From assembly GCA_947683425.1 (NCBI GenBank), contig CANTUQ010000101.1, positions 31,457,001 through 31,521,000 of the forward strand: a stretch of 64,000 nucleotides of DNA, in the 5' to 3' direction. This DNA comes from Excoecaria cochinchinensis. Its lineage: Eukaryota > Streptophyta > Magnoliopsida > Malpighiales > Euphorbiaceae. Shown here piece after piece: positions 12,925 through 23,679 of this stretch. Under the pieces are notes generated by a model. That model was given only the letters and a program-made list of their open reading frames with translations. It made no database searches and had not been told where the DNA came from. Position numbers and translations under genes: made by a program. Position 1 is the first letter of the stretch. Each line of letters opens with the position of its first letter.

Positions 12925-13490
12925 ATAGTCTTTGCCTCTGGCAAGTGATGAACAATCCTTAACTAGACCTAGGCCAACCAATAATGTCTTGTTATGTAAG
13001 AAAAATTACATATCAGTTGCCTATTTAAACACAATTTGTCGTTTGTGCGATTCATGAAAAAATTTATAAATCAGAATTGAATACCGGGTTCAGATGCACA
13101 TTAGGAAAATGATATCTCCTTTGTTCATCATTTAACAACATACTTTCCTGTTTGAGGATCAGTTGGCTGCTTCTTTACTTGTTGCTGCCAATAATATAGG
13201 ACTAAAATGGCTTCTTCAAGCTTAGACCATTAACTATTCCTTGTAGTCTCATCGTTGCGTGAATTTAATCCCTCAAAGCTTCTGTATCTGGGTCTATAAT
13301 TTTCCTAGAAAATAAGCTAGTCAGCAACTATCCAAAATATTAAGAAAGTAATAATGATTCTCATCATCAGCATCAATCAGTGTTGTCAAAATGAATAGGC
13401 TAGCATTGGTCAGTGAAGATTGTTACAGAGCAAGTGACTAGAAGAATCTCAACAGATTGAACAATATGAACAAGAAGAATATCCAGCTCC
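12925..13490. other. Intergenic, unassigned
   Basis: No open frame or known domain recognised. It sits within a run of gene fragments and may hold eroded pieces I cannot identify. Confidence 0.4.
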
Positions 13491-13494
13491 GTGG

Positions 13495-13578
13495 GCTATA
13501 ACCAGAGATGCCATAAGGGATAGAACCTTCCCATCAAGGATGCCATATATTTCCTCAATTTGGAGAAACCTGATTACA
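13495..13578 (-). pseudogene. Small PPR-protein C-terminal remnant
   Basis: The minus strand reads approximately IEEIYGILDGKVLSLMASL. This resembles the E+ tail of plant PPR proteins (SHPxIEEIYxxLxxLLxxMRxxGY) and is parallel to the better fragment just to the right. Too short to be a gene. Confidence 0.5.
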
Positions 13579-13679
13579 AATGTATAAGATTGTATGTACC
13601 TGTTAAGATATTTGCTTTTCAAACATTGAAACTCTTCACATGGAAAATTGTATTGCTATCAATTTGCCCTGCATTCATT

Positions 13680-14040
13680 TTAAACTGGTAACTGTGAAGG
13701 CAGGCATTCTAGAGTGTACCCGACCTCCCGCATTAGTGGTAGAAGTTTCTCATAAAGGAAGCTATAGATTTCCTCAATTTCAGGATGAGATGTGTCACCC
13801 ACAAGAAACACATGGCTCTTGCCTTTTACGTATATTTGACTAAAACCAGGTTCTTTCTTCAATTCCTTTCCTTCATCTTTTTCTTTACCCGTGCAAACTC
13901 ATCCCAATTCCCGCATGCTGCATAAATATTTCCTTACCAATCTGATAAGCTAGTCTATCATCCCTATGCAATCTGCAGGCATCTGACAATGCCCCAAGAA
14001 CAGCACTATCACATTCGGTCCCCAAGAAAATAAGGTTGAA
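13680..14040 (-). pseudogene. PPR-protein E/E+ domain remnant with frameshifts
   Basis: Minus-strand pieces in different frames read DSAVLGALSDACRLH, then AACGNWDEFARVKKKMKE, then KEPGFSQIYVKGKSHVFLVG and DTSHPEIEEIYSFL. In order these are the last PPR-like motif, the E motif and the E+ motif of a PLS-class pentatricopeptide RNA-editing factor. At least one frameshift lies near 13,860-13,900. No upstream PPR repeats and no DYW domain were found. Confidence 0.8.
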
Positions 14041-14407
14041 TTGAGCATGTCACATAAGAATTGGTTTAATTTTTTTCATAACATTCAGTTTTGTATATGA
14101 AAAAAAAGGAGAATGGGGCTCGAACTCAAGATTTTTCGGAACTGGCATTTACTATTGTAATTAATGTTGCTTAAAGACAATTTTGTACCATTTATTAGTC
14201 AAATTTTTCTGAAAGTCTGAGCGTGTTAGATGAAACATAATGCTTACCCACAAATAAATTCTCTTAAATTCCTCTTCATTTCTTCATTCTAAATATTTTC
14301 CATCTCCAAAACCTAAAACTAGTACGAATTTCTCTAATTTTTCTTCATTTTCTCTATTTTATTTTTAAATTCACAGATATAGTTAGTGTTTTTGGTGTTG
14401 TGAATGC

Positions 14408-15613
14408 AGTCGGGACTGAAGTTGTAATGGTCGATGAAGTCCCTTTTCCTCCACAAATTTATCTCTGCTTCGCCATGGTACTTAACTAATCTATTATTAG
14501 TTGATTGATTAAATTATGATTTGGTTCTAATTACTTCTATTGTAATTTGGAACAGGAATCATAGATATTGAAATACACTTTCTTCAGATTAATTTCACAG
14601 CAATCGGAGTTTATTTGGAGCCTGAGATAGTTGGACATTTGCAACCATGGAAAGGAAAACCTGGCGATCAGCTGGCAGAAGAAGATGATTTCTTTGAAGC
14701 GTTCATTGCTGGTAATATTTTCATTAATTTCAGGCCAATCACACATAAATATGTTTGTTTATAATTTTCATAGAAAATGTGCAGCTCCCACAGAGAAGTT
14801 GGTGAGAGTAGTGATAATTAAGGAAATAAAAGGATCACAGTAAGGACTGCAATTGGTGAGTGCTGTAAGAGATAGATTAGCAGCAGAAGATAAATATGAG
14901 GAGGAAGAAGAAGCGGCAATAGAGAAAGTTGTTGAATTTTTTCAGTCCAAGTATTTCAAGAAACACACCATTCTCACTTTTCATTTTCCACCAACTTCAC
15001 CTTCTGCTGAGGTAATCATTTTTCCTTATAAGAGATGCATAAGCCTAATTGAAACTGTTAACATAGATCAAAGAAGAATAACAAAGATGAGCTGCAGAGA
15101 ATTGTGTATCCGTTATTCACTTGCTTTTGTGTACAGAGATATAACTCTATATATATACATGAGAATATGAGCTAGTTTAGGAATGAAATATGACAGATAT
15201 GATACATATGATTGCTAAAATTATGCAAGGCAAATCTCCTACAAACAAGCAGATCCTGTGATCACGCTAACAACAACTATAAAATTAGGAATCGAATCCA
15301 GATTTTGCACCTATGCCCTATTCAATTAGGAGTGAACAAATTCGAAGTTTCCTGCACAGTTTTTAATTGAATGCTATCTAACAGGTCAACTTCTGCTGAT
15401 GTGATAATATGTAATTGATTTAGATTATTGAATTAAGGTTGTGGTTGGAACAGATTGTGTTTGAAACAAAAGGAAAAGAGGAAGCAAAGATAAAAGTGGA
15501 GACTGGAAATGTTGCAGAGATGATAAAGAAATGGTACCTGGGGTGGAACTAGGGCTGTCTCTGCTACTACCATTTCCTGTCTAGCCAACAATCTCTCTGC
15601 TCTCCTGTCAAAA
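14408..15613 (+). pseudogene. Chalcone isomerase-like (CHIL) pseudogene, module A
   Basis: Same four-exon layout as the intact copy at 47-48 kb, but broken in at least three ways. Exon 1 lost 16 bases between CCTCCACAAAT and TATCTCTGCTT, shifting the frame. Exon 3 has TAA where the intact copy has the Tyr codon of GSQYGVQL. Exon 4 has one extra G in CTGGGGTGG, shifting the C-terminus. Exon 2 remains recognisable (DIEIHFLQINFTAIGVYLEP). The canonical first codon reads GTC rather than ATG. Parts of the frame remain open, but the full protein cannot be made. Confidence 0.92.
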
Positions 15614-16070
15614 TGAACATGAATGGGTTTTATGCTTATTTTCCATCAAATTACCCAGGAAATTGGGGTGTGTGTTACTACGTACCATTTCCTGTCTAAA
15701 TGAACTTTAATGGCTTTTATGCTTATTTATGCCCTCCGGATCAATTAATGATGAAATATCATGTAATGAAATTAATTTTTAGCCTTTATTCTATCCATTC
15801 ATGTATGTAAAAAAAAAAAAAGGAGAAGAAGATCAGTTTCACTTATAACAGCAAAACCATTGCCATCTTCAAGATGCCACAGCCGTAGCTGATACCCATG
15901 GAGCCCATCTACAAGATGGATGACCTTCGCACAATAAAACAGCCTTGAGCCAATCAACTCTCCGTCTCCTAAATTTGCACAATCTCTGTAGGACAAGCAT
16001 ATTAAACGAAAAGCAAAGAAAAAAAATCAATTTAAATAAAAGGAAACGAAATATGTGAGTAGAAGAGAAA
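15614..16070. other. Shared 3' region between converging genes, module A
   Basis: 3' flanks of CHIL-psi (+) and the chimera gene (-). On the minus strand a candidate last exon of the chimera gene begins near 15,989 after CTTGTCCTACAG. Splicing from a GT at the end of the main ORF (TTTTG/GTAATTT) would replace the last residues GNF by EIVQI. A matching but altered block lies at 46,600-46,750. Confidence 0.5.
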
Positions 16071-17558
16071 TTAAAAATTACCAAAATCCAATGCAATCAC
16101 TTGGATATGAGAAATCTTGGGCCACTCAGATCCACTCTTCTTTGCACAACTTTCTGTGAGGAGTGGACAATCAGAAATATGCAATTCAGATAATTGGGAG
16201 AGGCCTTGAAGGGCTGTAGCTGAAGGTAAATGCTTCATATTCTTACAATAGCAAATTTCAAGGAATTTAAGAAAGGGAAAACTACCAAACCACTCTGGCA
16301 AAACTTCCACATCATCAAAACCATGAATACATAATTCTTTTATGGCAGTGCGGCTTTTAAGTTGATAAGGCAAAAAGTTTAAGTCATTCTGACCTATTAT
16401 TAGCCATGAACGTCGATGGTAATCTCTTCTAAGCTTATCAACAAGCCTAGTGGGAGCTAACACCACCCTTGCAAACAAATCATCAGATGGAGGCAAAGCA
16501 CAAGCAAGATGAATATCAAAATTGCAGTCATAGCATTTGTAGGATACTGTATTTCCCAACTCATCACACTTGCAGCATTTATATATAAAGTTTACCCAAG
16601 ATGGCATGATCACAAAATTCAGTGGGTGTTCATGTCCTTCATATCTAAGAATGGTTGGGAAAATTCTAGATTCAATGTGGCTTTGAAAGAGGCAATTTGG
16701 ACAAATTACAGAAAATTCATCACAAAACTTGCACTTTTGTTTCCATGTAAAGTCATAAAACCCAGGAATATTTTTACTCAGAAACCAAGGACATTTTATT
16801 TTAAGATTGTTTGTGTCGATTGAAAATTCAGCACATTCTTTGTGAAGAATGAACTCGTCACATTGTAAGCATTTATAGATTACACCAGAAGTTGATTTCT
16901 TGCAATAGTTGCATAAAAGTTTTTCAAAATCAAGATTTGTGTCAGAAATGATAGAAAATTCATGCAAATGCCAAAGTTTACGAATTTTTTCATCAAATGA
17001 AAGTATAGTAGATGATGAGCCTTTTGATTCCTTATTTTCCACGGCCTCATCAAGATCTACTTTTTTATGTGACTCTACAATGCCTAATAATTTTGGAGCA
17101 AAATCCTCCACTTTAAAAGCCTTTTTCGTGTCAATGCTGAGACTCTGGATCTTACCTATATCATAGGCATCAAAAGGCTGAGCATTATCACATTCAATAG
17201 CGATAAAAGATGAAATTTTAGAACTCACTAGTTGCACCAATTGGATGAACTCATCTTTTTTAGATAGTGGAGTGTTGATGATAATTCTGAGTTTTGAATC
17301 AAGTTGGGTTGAAGCGATTTGAGTGATGATTTGGAAAGTTAAGTCACTAGTAGTGGCATTATTAATGGAAGATTTTATGTTGAAGTTTTCAAGGATTGGG
17401 GTTATATCTTGTTCACTGATGAGAGGATATTGAAGGTATGCAGATAATTTACGAGCAATTTCACTCTTTTTGCTTGTTGATGGACCTGTCATGACTATCA
17501 ACGCTGGAAGCATCGGTTGCGCTTGGTTACCACTTCCCTCCGACTTTGATGATGCCAT
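16071..17558 (-). CDS. P-loop-like / DC1 zinc finger / LRR-tail chimeric protein, intact copy
   Basis: Single-exon ORF of 495 codons from the ATG at 17,558 (MASSKSEG), the start shared with the other copies; the frame is open further upstream but without ATG. Residues 18-165 look like a P-loop kinase/NTPase domain: PALIVMTGPSTSKKSEIARKL has the position and shape of Walker A but lacks its glycines (GPSTSKKS versus GPPGSGKS), and IINTPLSKKDEF follows. Residues 199-242 form a DC1 finger (H199, C216, C219, C230, C233, H239, C242). A Cys-rich link with C276, C279, C286, C289 follows, then a second DC1 finger (about 309-353, ending CYDCNFDIHLAC). Residues 393-490 resemble the last LRRs and terminal tail of CC-NBS-LRR proteins: VEVLPEW, CKNMKHLPSATALQGL, then CPLL and EWPKISHI. 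No NB-ARC is present. DC1 domains bind zinc and perhaps lipids; the role of the fusion is unknown. It converges on CHIL-psi. Nucleotide binding is doubtful given the missing glycines. Confidence 0.85.
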   Translation of the reverse strand: MASSKSEGSGNQAQPMLPALIVMTGPSTSKKSEIARKLSAYLQYPLISEQDITPILENFNIKSSINNATTSDLTFQIITQIASTQLDSKLRIIINTPLSKKDEFIQLVQLVSSKISSFIAIECDNAQPFDAYDIGKIQSLSIDTKKAFKVEDFAPKLLGIVESHKKVDLDEAVENKESKGSSSTILSFDEKIRKLWHLHEFSIISDTNLDFEKLLCNYCKKSTSGVIYKCLQCDEFILHKECAEFSIDTNNLKIKCPWFLSKNIPGFYDFTWKQKCKFCDEFSVICPNCLFQSHIESRIFPTILRYEGHEHPLNFVIMPSWVNFIYKCCKCDELGNTVSYKCYDCNFDIHLACALPPSDDLFARVVLAPTRLVDKLRRDYHRRSWLIIGQNDLNFLPYQLKSRTAIKELCIHGFDDVEVLPEWFGSFPFLKFLEICYCKNMKHLPSATALQGLSQLSELHISDCPLLTESCAKKSGSEWPKISHIQVIALDFGNF

Positions 17559-17703
17559 TTCCTCTGCCTCACCTTTCAATTTGTGTTCTAACGATAAGGA
17601 ATAGCAACGCAAATAAATTATTGCAATCTCATTCACAAATACAGATTCTATTATAGACCTTTGTTATCAGCGTCCTGAGTACAAAAGGTGAAAAAAGGGT
17701 AAA

Positions 17704-17713
17704 GCATATATAA
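17704..17713 (-). promoter_or_regulatory. TATA box of chimera gene A
   Basis: Minus strand CTTATATATGC about 150 bp upstream of the ATG. It is conserved with the same neighbours (GATGATGAGCACC before, TTTACCC after) upstream of copy D, which supports a real promoter. Confidence 0.7.
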
Positions 17714-17955
17714 GGTGCTCATCATCCTTTGCCAACATATGAAGTTATTCTTTTCTTTGTGCAAGAAAGAAAAAGAGAGAGAAAGATACATATAGAGAGA
17801 AAGTGGTTGATTCCTCAGCTAAATTTAGCTTGTAATATGTTCATGTATATAAATTAAATTTCAAATTCAAAATATGAGAAAATTGCAATTAACTACTCTT
17901 TATACTCGTAAAACTAAATTTTCAAATCAATATTTATTGGATTAGGAAGACCTTT

Positions 17956-18477
17956 ATTGAGGAGGAGTCATCTGAAGGAAAGTGAACAGGGATCAAATTT
18001 ATGGTTAGCTTTCATTTTTTTTTTCTCCATCCTATCAGTCTGATGATGAGAAATGATTAACAGGAAGTGGGTTCATATGAATAATGTTATCTGATTTCAG
18101 ATTTATGTTGAGGCTTAAGTGTCATTAATCAATGAGGTTATTGGACAGTTATAAACTCAAAAATGTTTTGTATTTTCAGTTGTATTTTAGAGTTGCACAA
18201 CTCTCAAGTATTCTATGTGCCTGTCTGTTTTCCATCTCTCTACACAAACCATAACTTAACAATCATTTGAAAAGGCCACAAGTTGTGTTTGTTCATGTAA
18301 CATAGTGCCATGTGCAAGCAGATGGCACACCTCTTTTGTGAATTTGATGTGGTTTGCTAGCAAAATATCTAAGCTCCAGACTGCACAAAAATTACAATTT
18401 CCGCAGGTTATGAGCCTTTTTCTTTTGGTCATCTGTTGTAGAATAATTATAATGATTTATTAATGAATATTACGCCA
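17956..18477. other. Intergenic between arm A and reticulon fragment
   Basis: No gene recognised. AT-rich sequence joining two duplicated blocks. Confidence 0.4.
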
Positions 18478-18960
18478 CTTGTATTTGAGAATGATAACAT
18501 TGAACCTTCCCCTCACAGCTCTTGTTGTAATATATGAAAATTATACGGTACCCGGTAGTTAGTTCAGTATTTGGTATCGTTTGTTTTGTCAGAGACACAT
18601 GCCGATCTATATATTCTGGGTCCTAGTCCATGCCATCCTTAAGATCGTCTGAAAAATTGTACTATTCTTAGGATCTATACTAAAAGCCATAGTATCTGTC
18701 CTCCATATATGCATTGTGATAATGACTGACCTCATTATTTTAAGCATTTTTTTTTATTTTACCGGTGGTAGTTTGTTTATGGCTCCTGTCTGCCATTGAT
18801 AGCTACTTCTCTTTCTTCACTCTGGCCTATGTAGGTAAGTAACCCCTTTTCTTAATTAAAGTTCTCTGTACGAAGATTTCATTCATGTGTTAAAAATATT
18901 GTTGACATAATCCTACAAGGGGCCTAGTTTTCGAGAGTGAGGTAAATATCTGCAGGAATT
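18478..18960 (+). pseudogene. Reticulon intron-3/exon-4 fragment (partial duplicate)
   Basis: Near-identical to 10,944-11,430 inside the intact reticulon gene, same orientation. It includes the end of intron 3, exon 4 (LWLLSAI.SYFSFFTLAYV) and the start of intron 4. The acceptor CAG before exon 4 has become CCG, and GGT (Gly) is GAT (Asp). No other reticulon exon lies nearby, so this is a dead duplicated segment. Confidence 0.92.
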
Positions 18961-19349
18961 TCTTCTGTATGATCACATAAGCTATTGCAATATGTTTTCA
19001 CATTGAACTTGTAACATTTACAGACGATTTGGCAACACTTTTACCAGAAAGTAAACAGCATTAGTCTACGAGAAAAAAAAAATACAAGTTTCTCAATCAT
19101 CCATATCTAGGTACCAAAGGAGTTTCATAACTTAAAGACTTGAAACCCAAATTCAAGTCTATTAATACATCTCCTGAAATGGATGAATGATTTTATCAAC
19201 TCCATTTAACCAAACATCAAAATGATATGATAATCCCACTCCCAAAATATACTCTTAGCATGTTCTTTCAACGACTAGTCCCTCATTCAAGATCACTAAA
19301 GTAACAGTTTGGCACATTACTTATCTAAATGGCATAAAAGGGCAACAGA

Positions 19350-21561
19350 TCAAGCTGGTCGAAGCAACTCTCTTGCCACCTCCATCCAAGCGTTATAAAT
19401 TTCGTCTGAGAACAAAACAAAATGCACCTGCATAAAAAGCATGAGCAAAAGCCAATAAGTTCTCATGGACATTTTGTGATTGATCTATATTATCACGGGA
19501 TATTTTGTATTATTAAAGCATAGACTCCTCTACAAAAGACTCGTACGTGATATTAGCCATGAATCAAGAATTAAGATGATGGCTTTCATATATATCTTTT
19601 TACTATACAGACACAAACTTAAATAACAAGGTAAAGAACTCTATAGATGGCTAAAGTCCTTCCCTTATAGGTAAGACAAGGAAATGAATAAATTCAACAT
19701 AAAAACAACTGGAGTTCTATATGACAAATTATACTTTTTGTTTGTTGTAGGAGCCTGTTTTTGCCACATGAAAACGTGTGGTGTGGTTAACGTAAACATG
19801 AATTAATAATATAACAAATTATTTAGTATAGATTATGAAACAAAATATAGAATTGCATGATACCTCTTTTAAGCCATCAGAGTATTCTTTAACAGTGGAT
19901 ATAGCTACTGTAGCAGCTTCATCATAAGGATACCTAAAATAAATGAGTACGAAAAGAAAAAAAAATGATTTGCTATAAATTAATATACTTGCAGTACAGG
20001 TTTCACAAATTGGCAAAACAAAAAATAAACTCAAAATTTATCTTGACTAGTAACTAGTAGTTTAAGCCCATATTCTTATTGAAGGTTATATGTCATGCAG
20101 AGGAGTAACCTCTCAAAGCCATGAGAGGATGACAAAAAAAATGTCATGTATATAGGACCTGTACAATTTTATAAGCAATTAAAGCCTTTGCCACTGACAA
20201 TTTAGAACGATGTAAATGCAATAAGAGTTAGAGAAAGGAGGCAGCCTCAGCAGCGCACTATAGTCAACTAACCGATAAACGCCACAAGATATAGCAGGAA
20301 ATGCAATATACTTAATGTTGTTTTCTTTGGCCACAGTCAAGCTGTTCCTGTTATCAATGAGAGTAATAGAGAGACATTATTAGAGTGATAAATAAAATTA
20401 ATCATAAAGGAGAACACCATAAATCCTGTTATATAAACCTGTATGCATTTTTCAGCACGGCTGCAGGATTGCTATAGGCATCATAGATGGGACCAACAGT
20501 ATGAATCACATGAGATGCAGGCAATTTGAAAGCCCTGCAGATGTTCAAAATTGTTGTAATTGAATAAATACGTGCAAGGGAATGGAAAAAGATAAACCAG
20601 TTTTGGTATTACTGGCTTGTGGGATATTTGAAATCCTAACTTCTTATAAAAGATAAGAAAAGGGAAGTAAGAAGATAGTACGGGGTAATTCTTGCTTCTC
20701 CTGTGGGGCAACGGATTCCAGGTCGAACTTCAGGGACCTTATAACACGCATCCAAGAGTTCTGGTCCAGCAGCTCTATGAATGGCTACCAAAACGCAATC
20801 AAAACTACCAGAAGTTTAATTAAAACTTGAAAAGAAGGTTTAACTGAAAATTGAAGGAGATTATACAAGACAAGTATACCTCCATCTGCACCTCCACCTC
20901 CAAGCATTTTCTCATTTGCTGGATTGACCTACAATAGATAGCATTTAATGTCTGATATCAAGATCAGAACGTTCAATTGCACATGATGCAATCAGATTCC
21001 CAAAACAACTTGTAACTAAAAATCTGTCCATTACCCAAATAACATATCAAATTCAACATCCCATAAATGACAAGTCCATCAACCAAATTGCATAAAACAA
21101 AACAAATCAAGGTAAAGCAATCAAATTTACTTCCACTTAACACACATGCCCGCACCTAAACGAATCACCATAGCTCAATTAACATAAAGACTGATACTTT
21201 GATAAACAAATAGTGAGAGAAGGGAAGTTACAATAGCATCAGAAGCGCCATCAACGAACCACTTGGTGATATCTCCTTTGTTGATTTTAAGAACAGAAGC
21301 TGAAGACAAAGGAAAAACAGTGTTATCCCCTCCATTACGAGACGATGCATCTGTAGAAACCCCAGCCGAGCTTCCTATCTGGGCCATCGGAGATGAAGAT
21401 AAAGACGACGATGATGAGGATGTTAAGCGAAATTCAAGGAGATGGGTAGGGTAACAAGAGTGAAAAGGGCTAATTTTGCGTGGAGATGAGGCAGCAAGAA
21501 ATCGAGGAGAAGATAGTGTGGAACCTGCTAGAATTAGTCGGCCTCTACACAGTGAAGTCAT
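19350..21561 (-). CDS. Macro-domain (Appr-1''-p processing) protein with organelle-type N-terminus
   Basis: Seven coding exons on the minus strand: 21561-21232, 20928-20880, 20784-20682, 20534-20439, 20347-20273, 19933-19864, 19427-19350; 266 codons plus stop, phases consistent. Residues 1-85 are Ser/Arg-rich with few acidic residues, as in a plastid or mitochondrial transit peptide; a second Met (MAQIGSS, residue 59) could give a shorter cytosolic form. The macro domain follows: NKGDITKWFVDGASDAIVNP, then the GGGGADGAIHRAAG loop, then VIHTVGPIY and FPAISCGVYRYP with the catalytic-loop signature. Macro domains bind ADP-ribose, and this branch includes enzymes that remove it from O-acetyl-ADP-ribose or ADP-ribosyl proteins. 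Substrate cannot be told from sequence. It ends ARELLRPA. Confidence 0.92.
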
Positions 21562-22410
21562 ATTAGCGCATTTTCATCTTCGCATTACTCTACAGAATAC
21601 AGGAGCATTTCCATTATCATTCACAGTTTCACACAGTCTGCATTCTTTAACGACAAGTCGTTTATTTCTGAATCATTAAACGAAAACGATGTTCAAATTG
21701 AACCAGGCCCGAATAGGCCCAATTACTGATATTCTTGATTAATACAAAAATTAGATGTTAATCCTTTTTTTTTTCCCTATTATTTCTTTTGTATTAAAAA
21801 AAAATAATAATAATTTCTTAATAAAAGAAATTGTTATAAATATAAATTGTCCCTCAGTTTAGTTGGGTGTTAACAATTCAAATCATAAAGTATTTTTTTT
21901 TACAATTAAAATCAAACGTTTAATATTTTAATTTAATCAGTTCATTCATAAAAAATAACCGAAATTTAGCACTAAATTGATAGAAATTCAGTGTGGATTT
22001 TATGATAAAATTAAAAAAATATAATTACTCATCTGTCCACCACAACAATAAGAGTAGAAATTCAACATTAATATGCCAAAATCATTCACAATTTATATCT
22101 TATTCATGAAGTTGAAATCCTAACCGACAAACAGTCACAAATTTCTTTTTAATGGCTTTAAATCAAGCCACCGAAATTAATTAATTCCTTAATCATAAAA
22201 TTATAATATTAAAAACAAAAGGCTTAGCGGGTGCCCATAAACCACCTCAGCAACAGCCAGCCACAGTGGCCAACCTCTTCCTACCCTAACCCACATTCTT
22301 CTAACCACACTGGACCAAACTCCAAACATCATCGCCCTTAACCCACTTTTTTCGAACAATGGTAATCAAAATATTACAGTATACAAATGTAAATATATAT
22401 TTAGACTAAA
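21562..22410. other. Intergenic: macro-gene promoter and expansin 3' flank
   Basis: Holds the upstream region of the macro-domain gene and the 3' region of the expansin gene. AT-rich, with no ORF or RNA gene recognised. Confidence 0.5.
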
Positions 22411-23574
22411 TTAAAGTTGACCACCCTCAAAGGTTTGTCCAAATTGCCAATTAGAAGGCACGACATTGTAGCTTGTCACAGTTCTACCATCACTGGTTGT
22501 CACTTGGAAAGAAAGGGTTTGGCCATTTAAGTAAGAATTGCTTTGCCAGTTTTGGCCCCAGTTTCTTGACATTGTTTGCCATCCTGTCTTGGTTCCTTTA
22601 ATTGACACTGAATGAACATCTCCTGCTCCTCCCACATTTGTGACCAATACCAAGTTGAAGTATGAGTGCCCATTTACGGTAAACCTAATTCCTCCTTTCT
22701 TCACACAAGCTACCCTGTTTACACCAATAATATACTATTATGTAAAAATTTCAAACTGTTTTATTTTAAAAGAAATGTTAATTCGGTGCGTTAAATACTG
22801 ATCGTATCGTACAATGCCGAAAAATATAAATTTATGAAATACCTTCTAAAGGAAACAGGGACTATTCCTGCTCTGTATTGAGCAATTTGCAAGAAAGCAG
22901 GCTCAGCCAAGTCAAAATGTTGAAGAGGAGGATTGCACCAGCCACCATTGTCATTAGACAAACCTAAGTTAGGAGGGCAAAAGTTTGTGGCTGTGACAGT
23001 AATGGTTCCAGGGAGACACCATTTGGGGTCATTGTCACATCTCATTTCATAGCAAGACCCGCAGCTCAATCCACTGTTAAACAAAGCTGTACTAAGTGCT
23101 GCAGTGTTTGTACCATACCCTTGGCTATACAAATTTCCATATCCACATGCTCCTCCTGCCAAAACATCCACATTTTTTCGAAAACCATTAATTCCGTGCA
23201 CCATATAAATATTCAACGATGCGCTGTATGATGTGCATTGTCTGATCAAATAGCACACAATGTGTAACACATCTAATTGTCATTCAATTTCAAATTCTAT
23301 TTAATAAAAAATTTCAAGCGCTATACACTATACGATACACACCATCGAATCAGACATACAACGCATTGAATTGTGATCCAATTTCGAAGTATAGCTAATA
23401 GAAAAAGGAAAAAGAAAGTATTTGAAACTTACCCATTGTGCCAGAAGCATCACCCCCACCATAGAAAGTGGCATGGCCACTTTGCCAACCTCCATAGTCT
23501 GCATAAGAGCTTCTAATAAGGCAGAGAATGAGCAGAAAAGAGAAGGCAGGGAATGTAGGTGCTAAAAATGCCAT
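22411..23574 (-). CDS. EXPA: Alpha-expansin (cell-wall loosening protein)
   Basis: Three coding exons: 23574-23433, 23155-22843, 22714-22411; 252 codons plus stop, the usual EXPA length. A hydrophobic signal peptide (about 1-25, cut near SYA/DY) directs it to the wall. Domain 1 resembles GH45: GHATFYGGGDASGTMGGACG, then LSCGSCYEMRC and the CNPPLQHFDLAEPAF block with the HFD motif. Domain 2 is a CBM63-like beta-sandwich from about residue 160: FNLVLVTNVGGAGDV, then WGQNWQSN and SNWQFGQTFEG. Expansins loosen cellulose-xyloglucan contacts at low pH without hydrolysis. The two introns are at standard EXPA positions. A (CT)n leader tract and a TATA box lie upstream. Confidence 0.95.
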
Positions 23575-23668
23575 TGTTTGTATTTAATTTGTTTATGTGT
23601 AAAGTGAAGGAATTAATTGAGAGAGAGAGAGGGGGGATTGAGTGGTTAGTTCAAGGGAAAAGCGAGCA

Positions 23669-23679
23669 TATTTATATAG
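23669..23679 (-). promoter_or_regulatory. TATA box of the expansin gene
   Basis: Minus strand CTATATAAATA about 95 bp upstream of the ATG. A (GA)n/(CT)n tract at 23,619-23,631 lies in the presumed leader. Confidence 0.7.

Larger units (their letters stand above)
14212..17955. repeat. Inverted segmental duplication, arm A
   Basis: This arm carries CHIL-psi (+) and the chimera gene (-). It matches the reverse complement of 44,655-48,312 over gene bodies, introns, leaders and promoters. Matching edges are the GTGTTAG...AATGCTTACCCAC leader on the left and a stretch containing AAATCAATATTTATTGGATT on the right. The arms are about 27 kb apart. Divergence is visible but modest; an alignment is needed for a figure. 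Confidence 0.85.

Noticed and set aside
15285..15300. tRNA box-B-like GGAATCGAATCC (also near 34,085 and 47,425)
   Set aside because: It recurs only because CHIL intron 3 is duplicated; no box A or cloverleaf found, so no tRNA or SINE is called.
17559..17636. A 26-codon N-terminal extension of chimera gene A
   Set aside because: It starts at GTG, not ATG, and copy D begins at the same internal MASSK Met; the upstream text is the shared leader.
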